Shown here piece after piece: positions 26,632 through 33,691 of a DNA stretch of 64,000 bases. How positions within the stretch are numbered: position 1 is the stretch's first letter; each line of letters begins with the position of its first letter. The notes below the pieces were generated by a model that saw nothing but the letters and a program-made list of their open reading frames with translations, was not told the origin of the DNA and did no database searches. The translations under genes were made by a program, and so were the position numbers. Source of the DNA: JAVBRU01 sp031547595 (GTDB lineage Bacteria; Bacillota; Clostridia; Christensenellales; Aristaeellaceae); NCBI GenBank assembly GCA_031547595.1, contig JAVBRU010000052.1:1-64000 (forward strand), in the 5' to 3' direction.

Positions 26632-27122
26632 GCCCGCACACTCCCCGTCAGTTGTTCGATGTACCGCTCCACCGCTTCCATCCACGCCCGGTGCTCCGGC
26701 ACGGAAAGCAGAATTTCGTTGGCCTTTTGCACCGCCGCCACAAACTCCCGCGACAATCCTGCCACGCCGCTGTCCATCAGCGGGCACATGGCCCAGGCAC
26801 GCCTGTCCAGCCGCGCTTTGCCGGAGGAGGTGAACATCAGGGGAAACACCCGGCAGGAGAGCGGCCTGTCGTCCCGCTCGCACAGGCCATCGCAGATGAA
26901 AAGCCGTCCATTTGGCAAAATGCTGTGATCGGGCAAAATGGAAAACCCCTCCGGCAACGCGGGGTAAAGCTGCTCCTCACCCGTTAGCAGCAGCATGCCG
27001 CCCTGGCCGTCTTCATCGGGCACACAGCACGCCGCGCCGCACAAGCCGCCGCAATCGCGCCGCAGCGGCGTCACATCCCGCAAAAGCACGCGCGCCTCTT
27101 GTACCGCCGTCAATGCATCCAT
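26628..27122 (-). CDS. YkgJ-like Cys-cluster protein
   Basis: The 164-residue protein has grouped Cys residues: DCGGLCGAACC near the N-terminus and CDGLCERDDRPLSCRVFP in the middle, plus a later MCP. This arrangement resembles the YkgJ family of putative zinc or iron-cluster proteins. It lies in one transcript with the DNA methyltransferase, overlapping it as ATGA, so the two may act together on DNA or RNA, but this is only context. The ATG at 27122 is chosen because the upstream promoter would start RNA downstream of the longer frame. Confidence 0.65.
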   Translation of the reverse strand: MDALTAVQEARVLLRDVTPLRRDCGGLCGAACCVPDEDGQGGMLLLTGEEQLYPALPEGFSILPDHSILPNGRLFICDGLCERDDRPLSCRVFPLMFTSSGKARLDRRAWAMCPLMDSGVAGLSREFVAAVQKANEILLSVPEHRAWMEAVERYIEQLTGSVRA

Positions 27123-27145
27123 GGCTTCATCCCCTTCAAACAACA

Positions 27146-27174
27146 ATTGTAACACGAATCGCCACTATTGACAA
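27146..27174 (-). promoter_or_regulatory. Promoter of the Cys-cluster/methyltransferase operon
   Basis: On the minus strand TTGTCA (27169-27174) and TACAAT (27146-27151) are 17 bases apart, just before the ATG at 27122. Confidence 0.6.
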
Positions 27175-27221
27175 GAATAACGGTTTATGTGCAGGGTTTT
27201 GTATCATTTGAGCATCGCCGC

Positions 27222-27250
27222 TTGAAAAACTGCCTTTTTCGTGGCATACT
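27222..27250 (+). promoter_or_regulatory. Promoter of the DUF2207 gene
   Basis: TTGAAA (27222-27227) and CATACT (27245-27250) are 17 bases apart. The predicted start site is at the ribosome site, giving a very short leader. Confidence 0.5.
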
Positions 27251-27271
27251 TTTCTTATGGAGGGGATGCTT

Positions 27272-28840
27272 ATGAAGAAGACTGTATTGATTATACTGGT
27301 AGGGCTTTGCTTGCTGCTATCCATCTCTGCCGCGTTTGCCGCCGAGGATGGCATCGCCGCCATCCGTGTGTATGTGACGCTGCATGCCGATGGCTCTGCC
27401 GATATCACGGAAATCTGGGAGATCAACAACGTTTATAAGGGCACGGAATACTATAAAGCGCTGAACAACGTGGGCAAAAATACGGTGTCTAACCTCACTG
27501 TCACAGACGACCGCGGCGTACAGTATCAAACCTTACGATCCTGGAATACCGATGCTTCCTTTGCCGAGAAGGCCAATAAATGCGGCATTGCCACCACCGA
27601 TGAGGGCTATGAGCTGTGCTGGGGCATCAGCGAAATGGGCGACCGCACCTATACGATAACCTACCGCCTGGCCGGGCTGGTGAAGCATTACAGCGATGCG
27701 GACGGTTTTTATCACCGTTTTATTTCGGACGGCATGACCTCCGCGCCGAAGGTGGCAGAAGTGTTCATTACATTGGAGGGTATGCCGCTTTCTGCTGATA
27801 ACTGCCAGATCTGGGCGATGGGTTATCAGGGCGAGGTGCAGTTTTATGATAAGGGCATCAGCGCTTTTTCCAATACCGCACTACGAAAGAGCAATCATAT
27901 CACGCTGCTTGTGCGCTTTGATCACGGCCTGTTCGCCGCGCCGTCGGGCAATGGCACCTTTTTCGCCATTCAAGACCGCGCCCTACAACCCGAAAAGTAT
28001 GCCCTGCGCGCAGTGGGTGGCGTACTGGCGGGCCTTGCTGCCCTGTTTGCGATGATTGGCGCGTGGGTTCACAACAAAACCAAGTATATCAGGCTGGCCG
28101 ACGGCATCAAAGAACAGCGCGTGAAGGAAAAGGACGCGCCGCTTCAGCAGCAGCCCGTGTTTGACAGCATTGCCGCCACTGATGTGTTGACCAGACTGGG
28201 CGCACCCTTTGGCGCAGCAGGCAACCCCACCAGCGCGTATATGATCCGCTGGGGCATGACCGGCGTTGCCACATTGGAGGAAGGCAGCAATACGTTGGTG
28301 CTGCACAAAGCGCCGCAGGGCGAAGCGCCGGAAGCCGCGCTGTATGAACTGTTTTCTGCCGAGGCGGAGAATGGGCGGCTCTCGCTGAAGAAGTGGCACA
28401 AATGGATGGAAACACACAGGAGCGAGTGGGCAAAGTGGCAAAAAGCGCTGGAGACTTATGGCACGCAGCAGCTGGAAAACGCGCGCCTTGTGCGCTATGA
28501 TGCGGACAACAAGCCGCTGTTGACCGCCGAAGGCCTGGCCGCATACACCCACTCGCTGGGCTACAAGCGGTATATCAAATCCTCGCCGGCGGAGGATGCT
28601 TTGCCGCAGGCGCTGGTCTTTGCCGCTTATTATAGCCTCACAAAAGAGATGAAGGCTGTCCTTGACCGGCAGTCTGGCAACGTATATCATGATTATATGT
28701 ATCCAACCTACGGCTACTATCTGTATGCCACGCGCAGCGGCCGCAGCTTTTCCACCCCGCCCAGCGATGGCAGCGGCGGCAGCGCGTCCTCGGGCGGTGG
28801 CGGCGGGTTTTCCGGCGGCGGCGGTGGCGGCAGCAGATAG
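27272..28840 (+). CDS. DUF2207 / YciQ-like membrane protein
   Basis: The 522-residue protein has a signal peptide (1-22), an extracytoplasmic beta domain that starts with IRVYVTLHADGSADITEIWE, one membrane span (about 250-272, VGGVLAGLAALFAMIGAWVH), a cytoplasmic or second domain, and a Gly/Ser tail (SGGGGGFSGGGGGGSR). This is the layout of DUF2207 proteins; their function is not known. GGAGGGG lies eight bases before the ATG. Some copies of the family have more spans near the C-terminus, which are not evident here. Repeat copy F begins directly after the stop. Confidence 0.82.
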   Translation: MKKTVLIILVGLCLLLSISAAFAAEDGIAAIRVYVTLHADGSADITEIWEINNVYKGTEYYKALNNVGKNTVSNLTVTDDRGVQYQTLRSWNTDASFAEKANKCGIATTDEGYELCWGISEMGDRTYTITYRLAGLVKHYSDADGFYHRFISDGMTSAPKVAEVFITLEGMPLSADNCQIWAMGYQGEVQFYDKGISAFSNTALRKSNHITLLVRFDHGLFAAPSGNGTFFAIQDRALQPEKYALRAVGGVLAGLAALFAMIGAWVHNKTKYIRLADGIKEQRVKEKDAPLQQQPVFDSIAATDVLTRLGAPFGAAGNPTSAYMIRWGMTGVATLEEGSNTLVLHKAPQGEAPEAALYELFSAEAENGRLSLKKWHKWMETHRSEWAKWQKALETYGTQQLENARLVRYDADNKPLLTAEGLAAYTHSLGYKRYIKSSPAEDALPQALVFAAYYSLTKEMKAVLDRQSGNVYHDYMYPTYGYYLYATRSGRSFSTPPSDGSGGSASSGGGGGFSGGGGGGSR

Positions 28841-28925
28841 CTGCGCTGAGGTTACGCTGAGATTACGCTGAGGGCTACTCGCCCTCAGACTCCCCGGCAG
28901 GGAGCAGTGCTCCCTGCACCCCCAT
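28841..28925 (-). repeat. Dispersed repeat, copy F (complete, inverted)
   Basis: On the minus strand it starts at GGGGGTGCAGGGAGC and carries hairpin 1 (GCAGGGAGC 28897-28905 with GCTCCCTGC 28909-28917) and hairpin 2 (CTGAGGGC 28868-28875 with GCCCTCAG 28881-28888). Beyond hairpin 2 the CGCTGAG block is repeated three times at a period of 10-11 bases. It begins at the base after the DUF2207 stop. Confidence 0.85.
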
Positions 28926-29004
28926 TTTTGTAATATATTATGATGAGTGAGTGTGTGCGCTGTAGGGGATTCCTCTAAAAGGAAATTTCCCTTAGCCTGC
29001 ATCC

Positions 29005-29325
29005 TCACTCATTTTCTACGCCCAATAAAGCCCTTGCCGCTGCTTGAACAGGCAACAAAGCCCTTTCGTAGGCTGCGGCAATATGCAGCGCTGCGTTACT
29101 ATATTCTGCCCGCTCGGATGGATCTTCAAGAAATACGTCAAAACTGCGAATATTATATAGCTGGCACAATGTCACAAACGAATCTATGTCAGGCTGGCTA
29201 TGCGCGTTCTCCCAACCATAAATCGTCTTTTCGCTATTGCCTATTTGCTTGGCAATATCCTTTACCGGTATTCCACACGCAATACGCTTTTCCCTTAATA
29301 CTTGAGCAATAAATTCTTTCGACAT
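29005..29325 (-). CDS. XRE-family transcriptional regulator
   Basis: The 106-residue protein has an N-terminal XRE helix-turn-helix (VLREKRIACGIPVKDIAKQI, then GNSEKTIYGWENAHSQPDID) and a helical C-terminal part (about 65-106) probably for dimerisation. It is divergent from the small HTH gene at 29493. A palindrome TAAGAATT-N10-AATTCTTA lies just upstream of its start and may be its operator. Base composition in this stretch is lower in GC than in flanking housekeeping genes, which points to an acquired region. Confidence 0.8.
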   Translation of the reverse strand: MSKEFIAQVLREKRIACGIPVKDIAKQIGNSEKTIYGWENAHSQPDIDSFVTLCQLYNIRSFDVFLEDPSERAEYSNAALHIAAAYERALLPVQAAARALLGVENE

Positions 29326-29360
29326 AGTAACCCTCCTACCAGTGCAATTATCTCATAATT

Positions 29361-29469
29361 TAAGAATTATATCAATAAAATTCTTATCTAATAAGACTTT
29401 ATAAAGAAATTCCAATTGACATACTTCAAAATGAAGGTATAATATATATTGTGTATTCATAATGAATAC
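29361..29469. promoter_or_regulatory. Divergent regulatory region with three palindromes
   Basis: An inverted repeat TAAGAATT (29361-29368) with AATTCTTA (29379-29386) lies near the minus-strand gene. A plus-strand promoter TTGACA (29416-29421), 16 bases, TATAAT (29438-29443) contains an imperfect palindrome at 29421-29440 with the core TTCA-AAA-TGAA. A perfect palindrome GTATTCA-TAA-TGAATAC (29453-29469) follows at the expected RNA start. The two plus-strand palindromes share TTCA-N3-TGAA, so one regulator probably binds both. Confidence 0.65.
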
Positions 29470-29492
29470 TTTTAAGGAGATGAAATGCACTC

Positions 29493-29693
29493 GTGGATGC
29501 GATTGACTATATTAATTTCCTGATTGAGAAGCGAGACATTCATATGGAAGCCTTGGCTGAAGCAGCAAAAATTAAGGCAGATATACTTTCGCGTTGTTTG
29601 ACGCGAAAATGTAGACTAAAGAATGATCAGTTTATCCGCCTATGCCTGGCTTTATCCATCACCCCCGACGATTTCAAACAAAAGGATGCGTAA
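29493..29693 (+). CDS. Small HTH protein
   Basis: The 66-residue protein resembles a minimal XRE-type DNA-binding domain: ALAEAAKIKADILSRCLTRK, then LKNDQFIRLCLALSITPDDF. The start is a GTG with AAGGAG about 13 bases upstream, which is long, so initiation is uncertain. An overlapping 12-codon frame begins at an ATG (29485) with better spacing and might be a leader. The next gene starts two bases after the stop. Its promoter holds two similar palindromes, so it may be self-regulated. Confidence 0.6.
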   Translation: MDAIDYINFLIEKRDIHMEALAEAAKIKADILSRCLTRKCRLKNDQFIRLCLALSITPDDFKQKDA

Positions 29694-29695
29694 AT

Positions 29696-30361
29696 ATGAA
29701 CATATTTTCCGATCCGATAGCGCTTATCCAAGGAATGCGGCTGGAGGAATTTCATGCGGCGGAGGACGCTTTCTACGCCGCGGCCATAGCCATTCGCCGT
29801 CGGCTGGGGAATGACCGTGCCTTGATCGATGATTATATTGCCAAAGTGCTTGTCGTGGTGCTGGAACAGGACAGCTTTGAGGCCGCCAACGAAGGATATC
29901 TGGCCTATGGCAAAATGACATGGCTGGAGGATGAAGACGAGTGTTATTTGCCTTTGAATGCTGACGAAAAACGGAAGCTGGAGAATGCAACAAAAACCCA
30001 TGCCCGAAGCCTCACGCAGCGTACGAAGTATATCCCCGCGCAGTGGCAAAGGCATGACTTGAGCATCCCTGTAATGCTCGATATTTTTGCTGCCGACTTT
30101 GTGGAAAAAATGAAAAACAGAATCTTGCATGTCTGTAATTTGGCCGCGCTGCAAGCGCTATACTTTCAAATAGCAGCCATCGTGGGCGAAGTGCTGTTGG
30201 AGCAGCTCAATGCCGCCATCGTGCGCCGCTTCCTCGTGTTTTCCCCGCTGGACGCCTACTTGCATGGCTTTGCGCAGAACGACCTGTATGTTTTGCTGCG
30301 CCAGGATGAGAGGCATGGCAGGCAGGTGTTCCGGCGGATACTGGATGATATGGAAGCTTGA
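29696..30361 (+). CDS. Hypothetical soluble protein downstream of small HTH gene
   Basis: The 221-residue protein has no membrane segment and no motif I recognise. It is rich in Ala, Leu, Asp and Glu and looks mainly helical. The ATG lies two bases after the HTH stop and uses AAAGGAT within its end, so the pair is translationally linked, an arrangement seen for regulator-effector pairs such as toxin-antitoxin or stress modules, but nothing proves that here. The promoter of the ABC-F gene starts inside its last codons (30358). Confidence 0.5.
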   Translation: MNIFSDPIALIQGMRLEEFHAAEDAFYAAAIAIRRRLGNDRALIDDYIAKVLVVVLEQDSFEAANEGYLAYGKMTWLEDEDECYLPLNADEKRKLENATKTHARSLTQRTKYIPAQWQRHDLSIPVMLDIFAADFVEKMKNRILHVCNLAALQALYFQIAAIVGEVLLEQLNAAIVRRFLVFSPLDAYLHGFAQNDLYVLLRQDERHGRQVFRRILDDMEA

Positions 30362-30385
30362 CAATCCCTCGATAAACGTTATAAT
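30358..30385 (+). promoter_or_regulatory. Promoter of the ABC-F leader
   Basis: TTGACA (30358-30363) and TATAAT (30380-30385) match consensus in all 12 bases, with a 16-base spacer. It overlaps the stop of the preceding gene and starts a leader of about 270 bases. Confidence 0.75.
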
Positions 30386-30402
30386 AAAAGCATCCCAAGA
30401 AC

Positions 30403-30540
30403 GAGAGGTATGCCCAAGGAATGAGAATTCGCTAAAAACGCTTTTTAGACAAGGGTGACAGGCTGCGCAAACGCAGTGTGTTTTCCTCTGCTAAAAAGCT
30501 TTTTTCGTATTCTTTTTTTGAAAGGATACCTCTCTTTTTG
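30403..30540 (+). promoter_or_regulatory. Attenuation leader with terminator-forming arms
   Basis: GAGAGGTAT (30403-30411) is complementary to ATACCTCTC (30526-30534), which is directly followed by TTTTTG, so the two arms would form an intrinsic terminator with a long loop. Inside lie further hairpins such as CTAAAAA-N2-CTTTTTAG. Very short frames (ATGCCCAAGGAATGA and ATGAGAATTCGCTAA) start within the 5' arm. This fits leaders of ABC-F resistance genes, in which ribosome stalling by a drug prevents termination. The exact fold is inferred. Confidence 0.55.
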
Positions 30541-30573
30541 TGTTGATAAATCATCAAAGGAGGACGTCAAGGT

Positions 30574-30606
30574 ATGTTGATTCGCATCTGGCACCCCATC
30601 GGCTGA
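30574..30606 (+). CDS. Leader peptide of the ABC-F gene (10 residues)
   Basis: The frame encodes MLIRIWHPIG behind AAAGGAGG (seven bases before the ATG), one of the best ribosome sites in the region. It ends 54 bases before the ABC-F start. Between them CCGGCGG and CCCGCC can pair close to the ABC-F ribosome site. Small, well-translated upstream frames are typical of drug-inducible ABC-F and Erm genes. Coding is likely, the regulatory role is inferred. Confidence 0.55.
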   Translation: MLIRIWHPIG

Positions 30607-30660
30607 TCCGGCGGTGCTAAGCTTTCGCGCTGGCCCGCCACAATAAAGGAGGCGGTTATT

Positions 30661-32229
30661 TTGGCGCAGATCAGTATCCATCAAATGAATTTTGCATACA
30701 AGGAATACCTGAACCCGATTTTTGCCGGCGTCAACCTGCAGCTGGACACCACCTGGCGCCTGGGGCTGATTGGCCGCAACGGCAGGGGCAAGACCACCCT
30801 TTTGCGGCTGCTGCATGGCGATCTTGCGCCCGATCAGGGGCAGATTGCATCCCCCGTACCCACCGCGCTTTTCCCCTACGACTATGTGTTGACCTACCCC
30901 AACGCACTGGATACGGTGCTGGAAAACATGGGCGGGCTTGTGTCCCTCTCGCGGGAGATGGACGCGCTGCTGATGGATAACACCGGGGAAGCGCTGGCCC
31001 GCTATGGTGACGCACTGACTGCGTACCTGGCGCTGGACGGGTACAGCGCCGAAAGCCGTGTGCGCAAGGAATTGTACCTGTTTGACATGGACGAGGCGTT
31101 ACTGGACAGAGACTTTGCATCGCTCTCCGGCGGAGAGCAGACGCGGCTCTTGCTCATCGCCCTGTTCCTTCGCAAGGACGCCTTTGTGCTGATGGACGAA
31201 CCGACCAATCACCTGGACATCGCCGGGCGCCAAGCGCTGATCCGCTATCTGCAAAAAAAGCAGGGCTTCATATTGGTATCGCACGACCGCGCACTGCTGG
31301 ACGGCGCGGTGGATCATATCCTGTCCATCAACAAGACCGACATCACCGTGGAGAAGGGCAACTATGCCACCTTCAAGCACAATGTGGACCTGCGGGAGGC
31401 CTACGAGCTGCGCACGCGGGAGCGGCTGCAGCGCGAGATCACCCATCTGGAGGATTTGGCCAAGGACAAACGCACCTGGTCTGGCCGGGTGGAGGGCAAG
31501 CACTATGAGTTTTGCAGCCATGCACGGGGGTTTGACTCGCGCTCTGCAGCGCTGATGCGTCACGCCAAGACGGCGGAGCGCAAGGCCGAAAAAAACCTGG
31601 AAGAAAAAAAGGCGCTGCTGCGAAAGCTGGAGCGCCCCGCGCGCCTGACCCTCACCCAGGAGGAAGCCGCGGGCGCACTGGTGACGCTGAACGGCGTATC
31701 CTTTGCTTATGGCGACAGAAAGATACTGGAGCAGCTCACCCTCACCATCAATTCCGGGGATGTGATCTGGATACGCGGCGAAAACGGCAAAGGGAAAAGC
31801 ACGCTGCTGAACCTGATTGCCGGGGATTTGGCCCCTGATGCGGGGGTGATCGCCAAGCGAAGCGGGCTTGTGATCTCCTATGCGCGGCAGCATTGCAAAA
31901 ACACGCACGGCAATGTGGAAGAGCTGTTTGAAACCCGCGAGGAATATGGCCGCTGCGTGCAAATCGCTATGCTGTTTGACCTCACGCGTTCACACCTTGC
32001 CCGCCCGATAGAAACGCTGTCCTCCGGCGAAATGAAGAAGCTGGACATCGCGCGGGCGCTGGCCACCAACCATCAGCTGTTGCTGATGGATGAACCGCTC
32101 AATTTTATGGATTTGCTGTTTCGGGAGCAGTTTTTTGAGGCGGTGAAAACCTACGCGCCCACGCTGGTGTTTGTGGAGCATGACGAATGGTTTGGCGAGG
32201 GCGTGGCAAACAGCATTTTGACACTATAA
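30661..32229 (+). CDS. ABC-F ribosomal protection ATPase (Lsa/Vga-like)
   Basis: The 522-residue protein has two ATPase domains and no membrane spans: Walker A GRNGRGKTT and GENGKGKST, signatures LSGGEQTRL and LSSGEMKKL, and Walker B motifs VLMDEPTNHLD and LLMDEPLNFMD. The charged linker between them (about 235-340) would reach the ribosomal peptidyl-transferase centre and displace drugs such as lincosamides, pleuromutilins or streptogramins. The N-terminus and WRLGLIGRNGRGKTT resemble Lsa-type proteins. The start is TTG eight bases behind AGGAGG. Real drug resistance is not shown by sequence. Confidence 0.82.
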   Translation: MAQISIHQMNFAYKEYLNPIFAGVNLQLDTTWRLGLIGRNGRGKTTLLRLLHGDLAPDQGQIASPVPTALFPYDYVLTYPNALDTVLENMGGLVSLSREMDALLMDNTGEALARYGDALTAYLALDGYSAESRVRKELYLFDMDEALLDRDFASLSGGEQTRLLLIALFLRKDAFVLMDEPTNHLDIAGRQALIRYLQKKQGFILVSHDRALLDGAVDHILSINKTDITVEKGNYATFKHNVDLREAYELRTRERLQREITHLEDLAKDKRTWSGRVEGKHYEFCSHARGFDSRSAALMRHAKTAERKAEKNLEEKKALLRKLERPARLTLTQEEAAGALVTLNGVSFAYGDRKILEQLTLTINSGDVIWIRGENGKGKSTLLNLIAGDLAPDAGVIAKRSGLVISYARQHCKNTHGNVEELFETREEYGRCVQIAMLFDLTRSHLARPIETLSSGEMKKLDIARALATNHQLLLMDEPLNFMDLLFREQFFEAVKTYAPTLVFVEHDEWFGEGVANSILTL

Positions 32230-32233
32230 AAAC

Positions 32234-32263
32234 AGGGGGCTGCCGCACAAACTGCAGCAGCCT
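32234..32263 (+). terminator. Hairpin after the ABC-F gene
   Basis: GGGGCTGC-C-GC pairs with GC-A-GCAGCCTC just past the stop at 32229. The following T-tract is poor (TATCATT), so it may be a weak terminator. Confidence 0.45.
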
Positions 32264-32317
32264 CTATCATTCAACCGCTGTTTGAGTTTGCCCCCTGGAA
32301 AATCACCCGCGCAGTTA

Positions 32318-32346
32318 TTGAAAACAGCTTTATGCTCCTCTATAAT
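32318..32346 (+). promoter_or_regulatory. Promoter of the XRE gene at 32384
   Basis: TTGAAA (32318-32323) and TATAAT (32341-32346) are 17 bases apart, about 38 bases before the start codon. Confidence 0.6.
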
Positions 32347-32383
32347 GATTACAGAATCGATTCAGCAATTATGAAAAGGCGGT

Positions 32384-32923
32384 ATGACCATGAAAATAGA
32401 CGCAGAAAAAGTGGGCGAGCAAATCGTATCCCTCAGAAAAAGCAAGAACCTCACGCAGGCAGAGCTTGGCGAGCGGCTGAGCATCTCTTTTCAAGCTGTT
32501 TCAAAATGGGAGCGCGGTGAAACCCTGCCGGACACAGCAATATTGCTGGACCTTGCAGACGCTCTGGAAACATCGGTGGATAATCTGCTGAGCGGCGGAG
32601 TAAAGGCCTTTCATTTCAAGGGGAAGCTCTCAGTAAAAGATATGCGAGAGGGCATCCAATGCCTGGAACGGCTGGGGCATTTGCTGGGTAAGCAGAATTT
32701 GATTTACCGCCATGCCATCGATGGCATCAGTGAAAAAATGAATACGGATATTGACGCCATGCTTGCGGATGAGTATCTGAAAGAATGCCTGGTTTTAGAA
32801 GCCATGCTCCATAACATGAAAATGGGTTACTACTTTGATGTTACCGATGTAAAAAACAGCTTCAATCACGAAAAATGGTATAACCTGTTTTGTGAATACG
32901 CAAAGAAGTATGGCATGCTATAA
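32384..32923 (+). CDS. XRE-family regulator with C-terminal sensing domain
   Basis: The 179-residue protein starts with a typical Cro/CI domain (GEQIVSLRKSKNLTQAELGE, then SISFQAVSKWERGETLPD) and goes on with a helical domain (about 75-179) that may bind a ligand or form dimers. ATG 32384 and ATG 32390 are both possible behind AAAGGCGG. It is a monocistronic unit between a weak hairpin and a strong terminator. Target genes are unknown. The neighbouring ABC-F gene is under its own leader and need not be a target. Confidence 0.82.
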   Translation: MTMKIDAEKVGEQIVSLRKSKNLTQAELGERLSISFQAVSKWERGETLPDTAILLDLADALETSVDNLLSGGVKAFHFKGKLSVKDMREGIQCLERLGHLLGKQNLIYRHAIDGISEKMNTDIDAMLADEYLKECLVLEAMLHNMKMGYYFDVTDVKNSFNHEKWYNLFCEYAKKYGML

Positions 32924-32929
32924 ATATCA

Positions 32930-32971
32930 GGGGGCTGCTGCAGACGCAAACCTGCAGCAGCCCCCTTTTTT
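32930..32971 (+). terminator. Strong intrinsic terminator after the XRE gene
   Basis: GGGGGCTGCTGCAG (32930-32943) and CTGCAGCAGCCCCC (32952-32965) form a perfect 14-bp stem followed by TTTTTT. Confidence 0.92.
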
Positions 32972-33161
32972 GCTTTAGTACACTTCCCACCACCAATAGC
33001 GGAACATCCTGCAGTAATACGGGCAATACCACTCTTGGCAGCATAAAAAATAACAGGGCCGCCGCGGACGCGGCGCATGCCGCACCGTAACGATGTTGCT
33101 CAGTATGGTAAAGCGCGGATGCACAAGGGCGGCCTGGTTGGTCAAAAGGCACCAATGATCA

Positions 33162-33593
33162 CTAGATTTGACTGACCTGAAACGTGATGACCGCCGTTTC
33201 GCCGGAGGCAATATCCGGTATGACGACGCTCAGCAGGCCCGCCGTATACGTGTATGCGGCAGCCGTGCCGTCCACTGTCACGCTGTCTGCCACCAGGTCA
33301 ATCAGCGTGGTATCCAGCAGGTCGGTAACGGTGAGATCGGTGAAGCTGAGGCCGGCTTCGTTGGTGATGGTGATGGTGTAGGTGAGTACGCCATCCACCC
33401 AAGATTCCTTATCCGCCGTTTTGGTGATGGTAAGGCCGGTGACAATTTCCGTGGTGACAATATTGGAGGTCAGCGACGTTTCCAGCAGGTCGTACAGGCC
33501 GGTGACTGTCGCGGAGTTTAACAGAGGAATCTGCGGCACAGTTCTATCTCCATTTCTGCCGGATAATATTTGAAGAATATCCGGTTCACCCAT
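33162..33593 (-). CDS. Small DUF11-domain protein
   Basis: The 143-residue protein carries one DUF11-type beta-sandwich: SNIVTTEIVTGLTITKTADK, then LTYTITITNEAG, LTVTDLLDTTL and a closing IASGETAVITFQV. These domains occur in surface or spore-associated proteins of Clostridia. There is no signal peptide, which fits a spore-layer protein made in the mother cell more than a secreted one. The start is uncertain: ATG 33593 or TTG 33614, neither with a good ribosome site. It is divergent from dnaE. Confidence 0.55.
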   Translation of the reverse strand: MGEPDILQILSGRNGDRTVPQIPLLNSATVTGLYDLLETSLTSNIVTTEIVTGLTITKTADKESWVDGVLTYTITITNEAGLSFTDLTVTDLLDTTLIDLVADSVTVDGTAAAYTYTAGLLSVVIPDIASGETAVITFQVSQI

Positions 33594-33625
33594 AGCATAT
33601 GATATTGCTTCCAATTACGTTCGCA

Positions 33626-33654
33626 TTTACAAACCCCGCAAAAAGGAGTATACT
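33626..33654 (+). promoter_or_regulatory. Promoter of the dnaE operon
   Basis: TTTACA (33626-33631) and TATACT (33649-33654) are 17 bases apart, 38 bases before the ATG at 33692. Confidence 0.6.
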
Positions 33655-33691
33655 ATATCAGATTAAATGGGAAGGGAATTTTGAAAAAAGC

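Noticed and set aside
29485..29523. Twelve-codon frame starting at ATG 29485
   Set aside because: It has good ribosome-site spacing, but it overlaps the small HTH gene and nothing else supports it; kept only as a remark.
30661..32229. Calling the ABC-F protein a transporter ATPase
   Set aside because: Both ATPase domains are in one chain with a charged linker and there is no membrane partner, which is the ABC-F layout.
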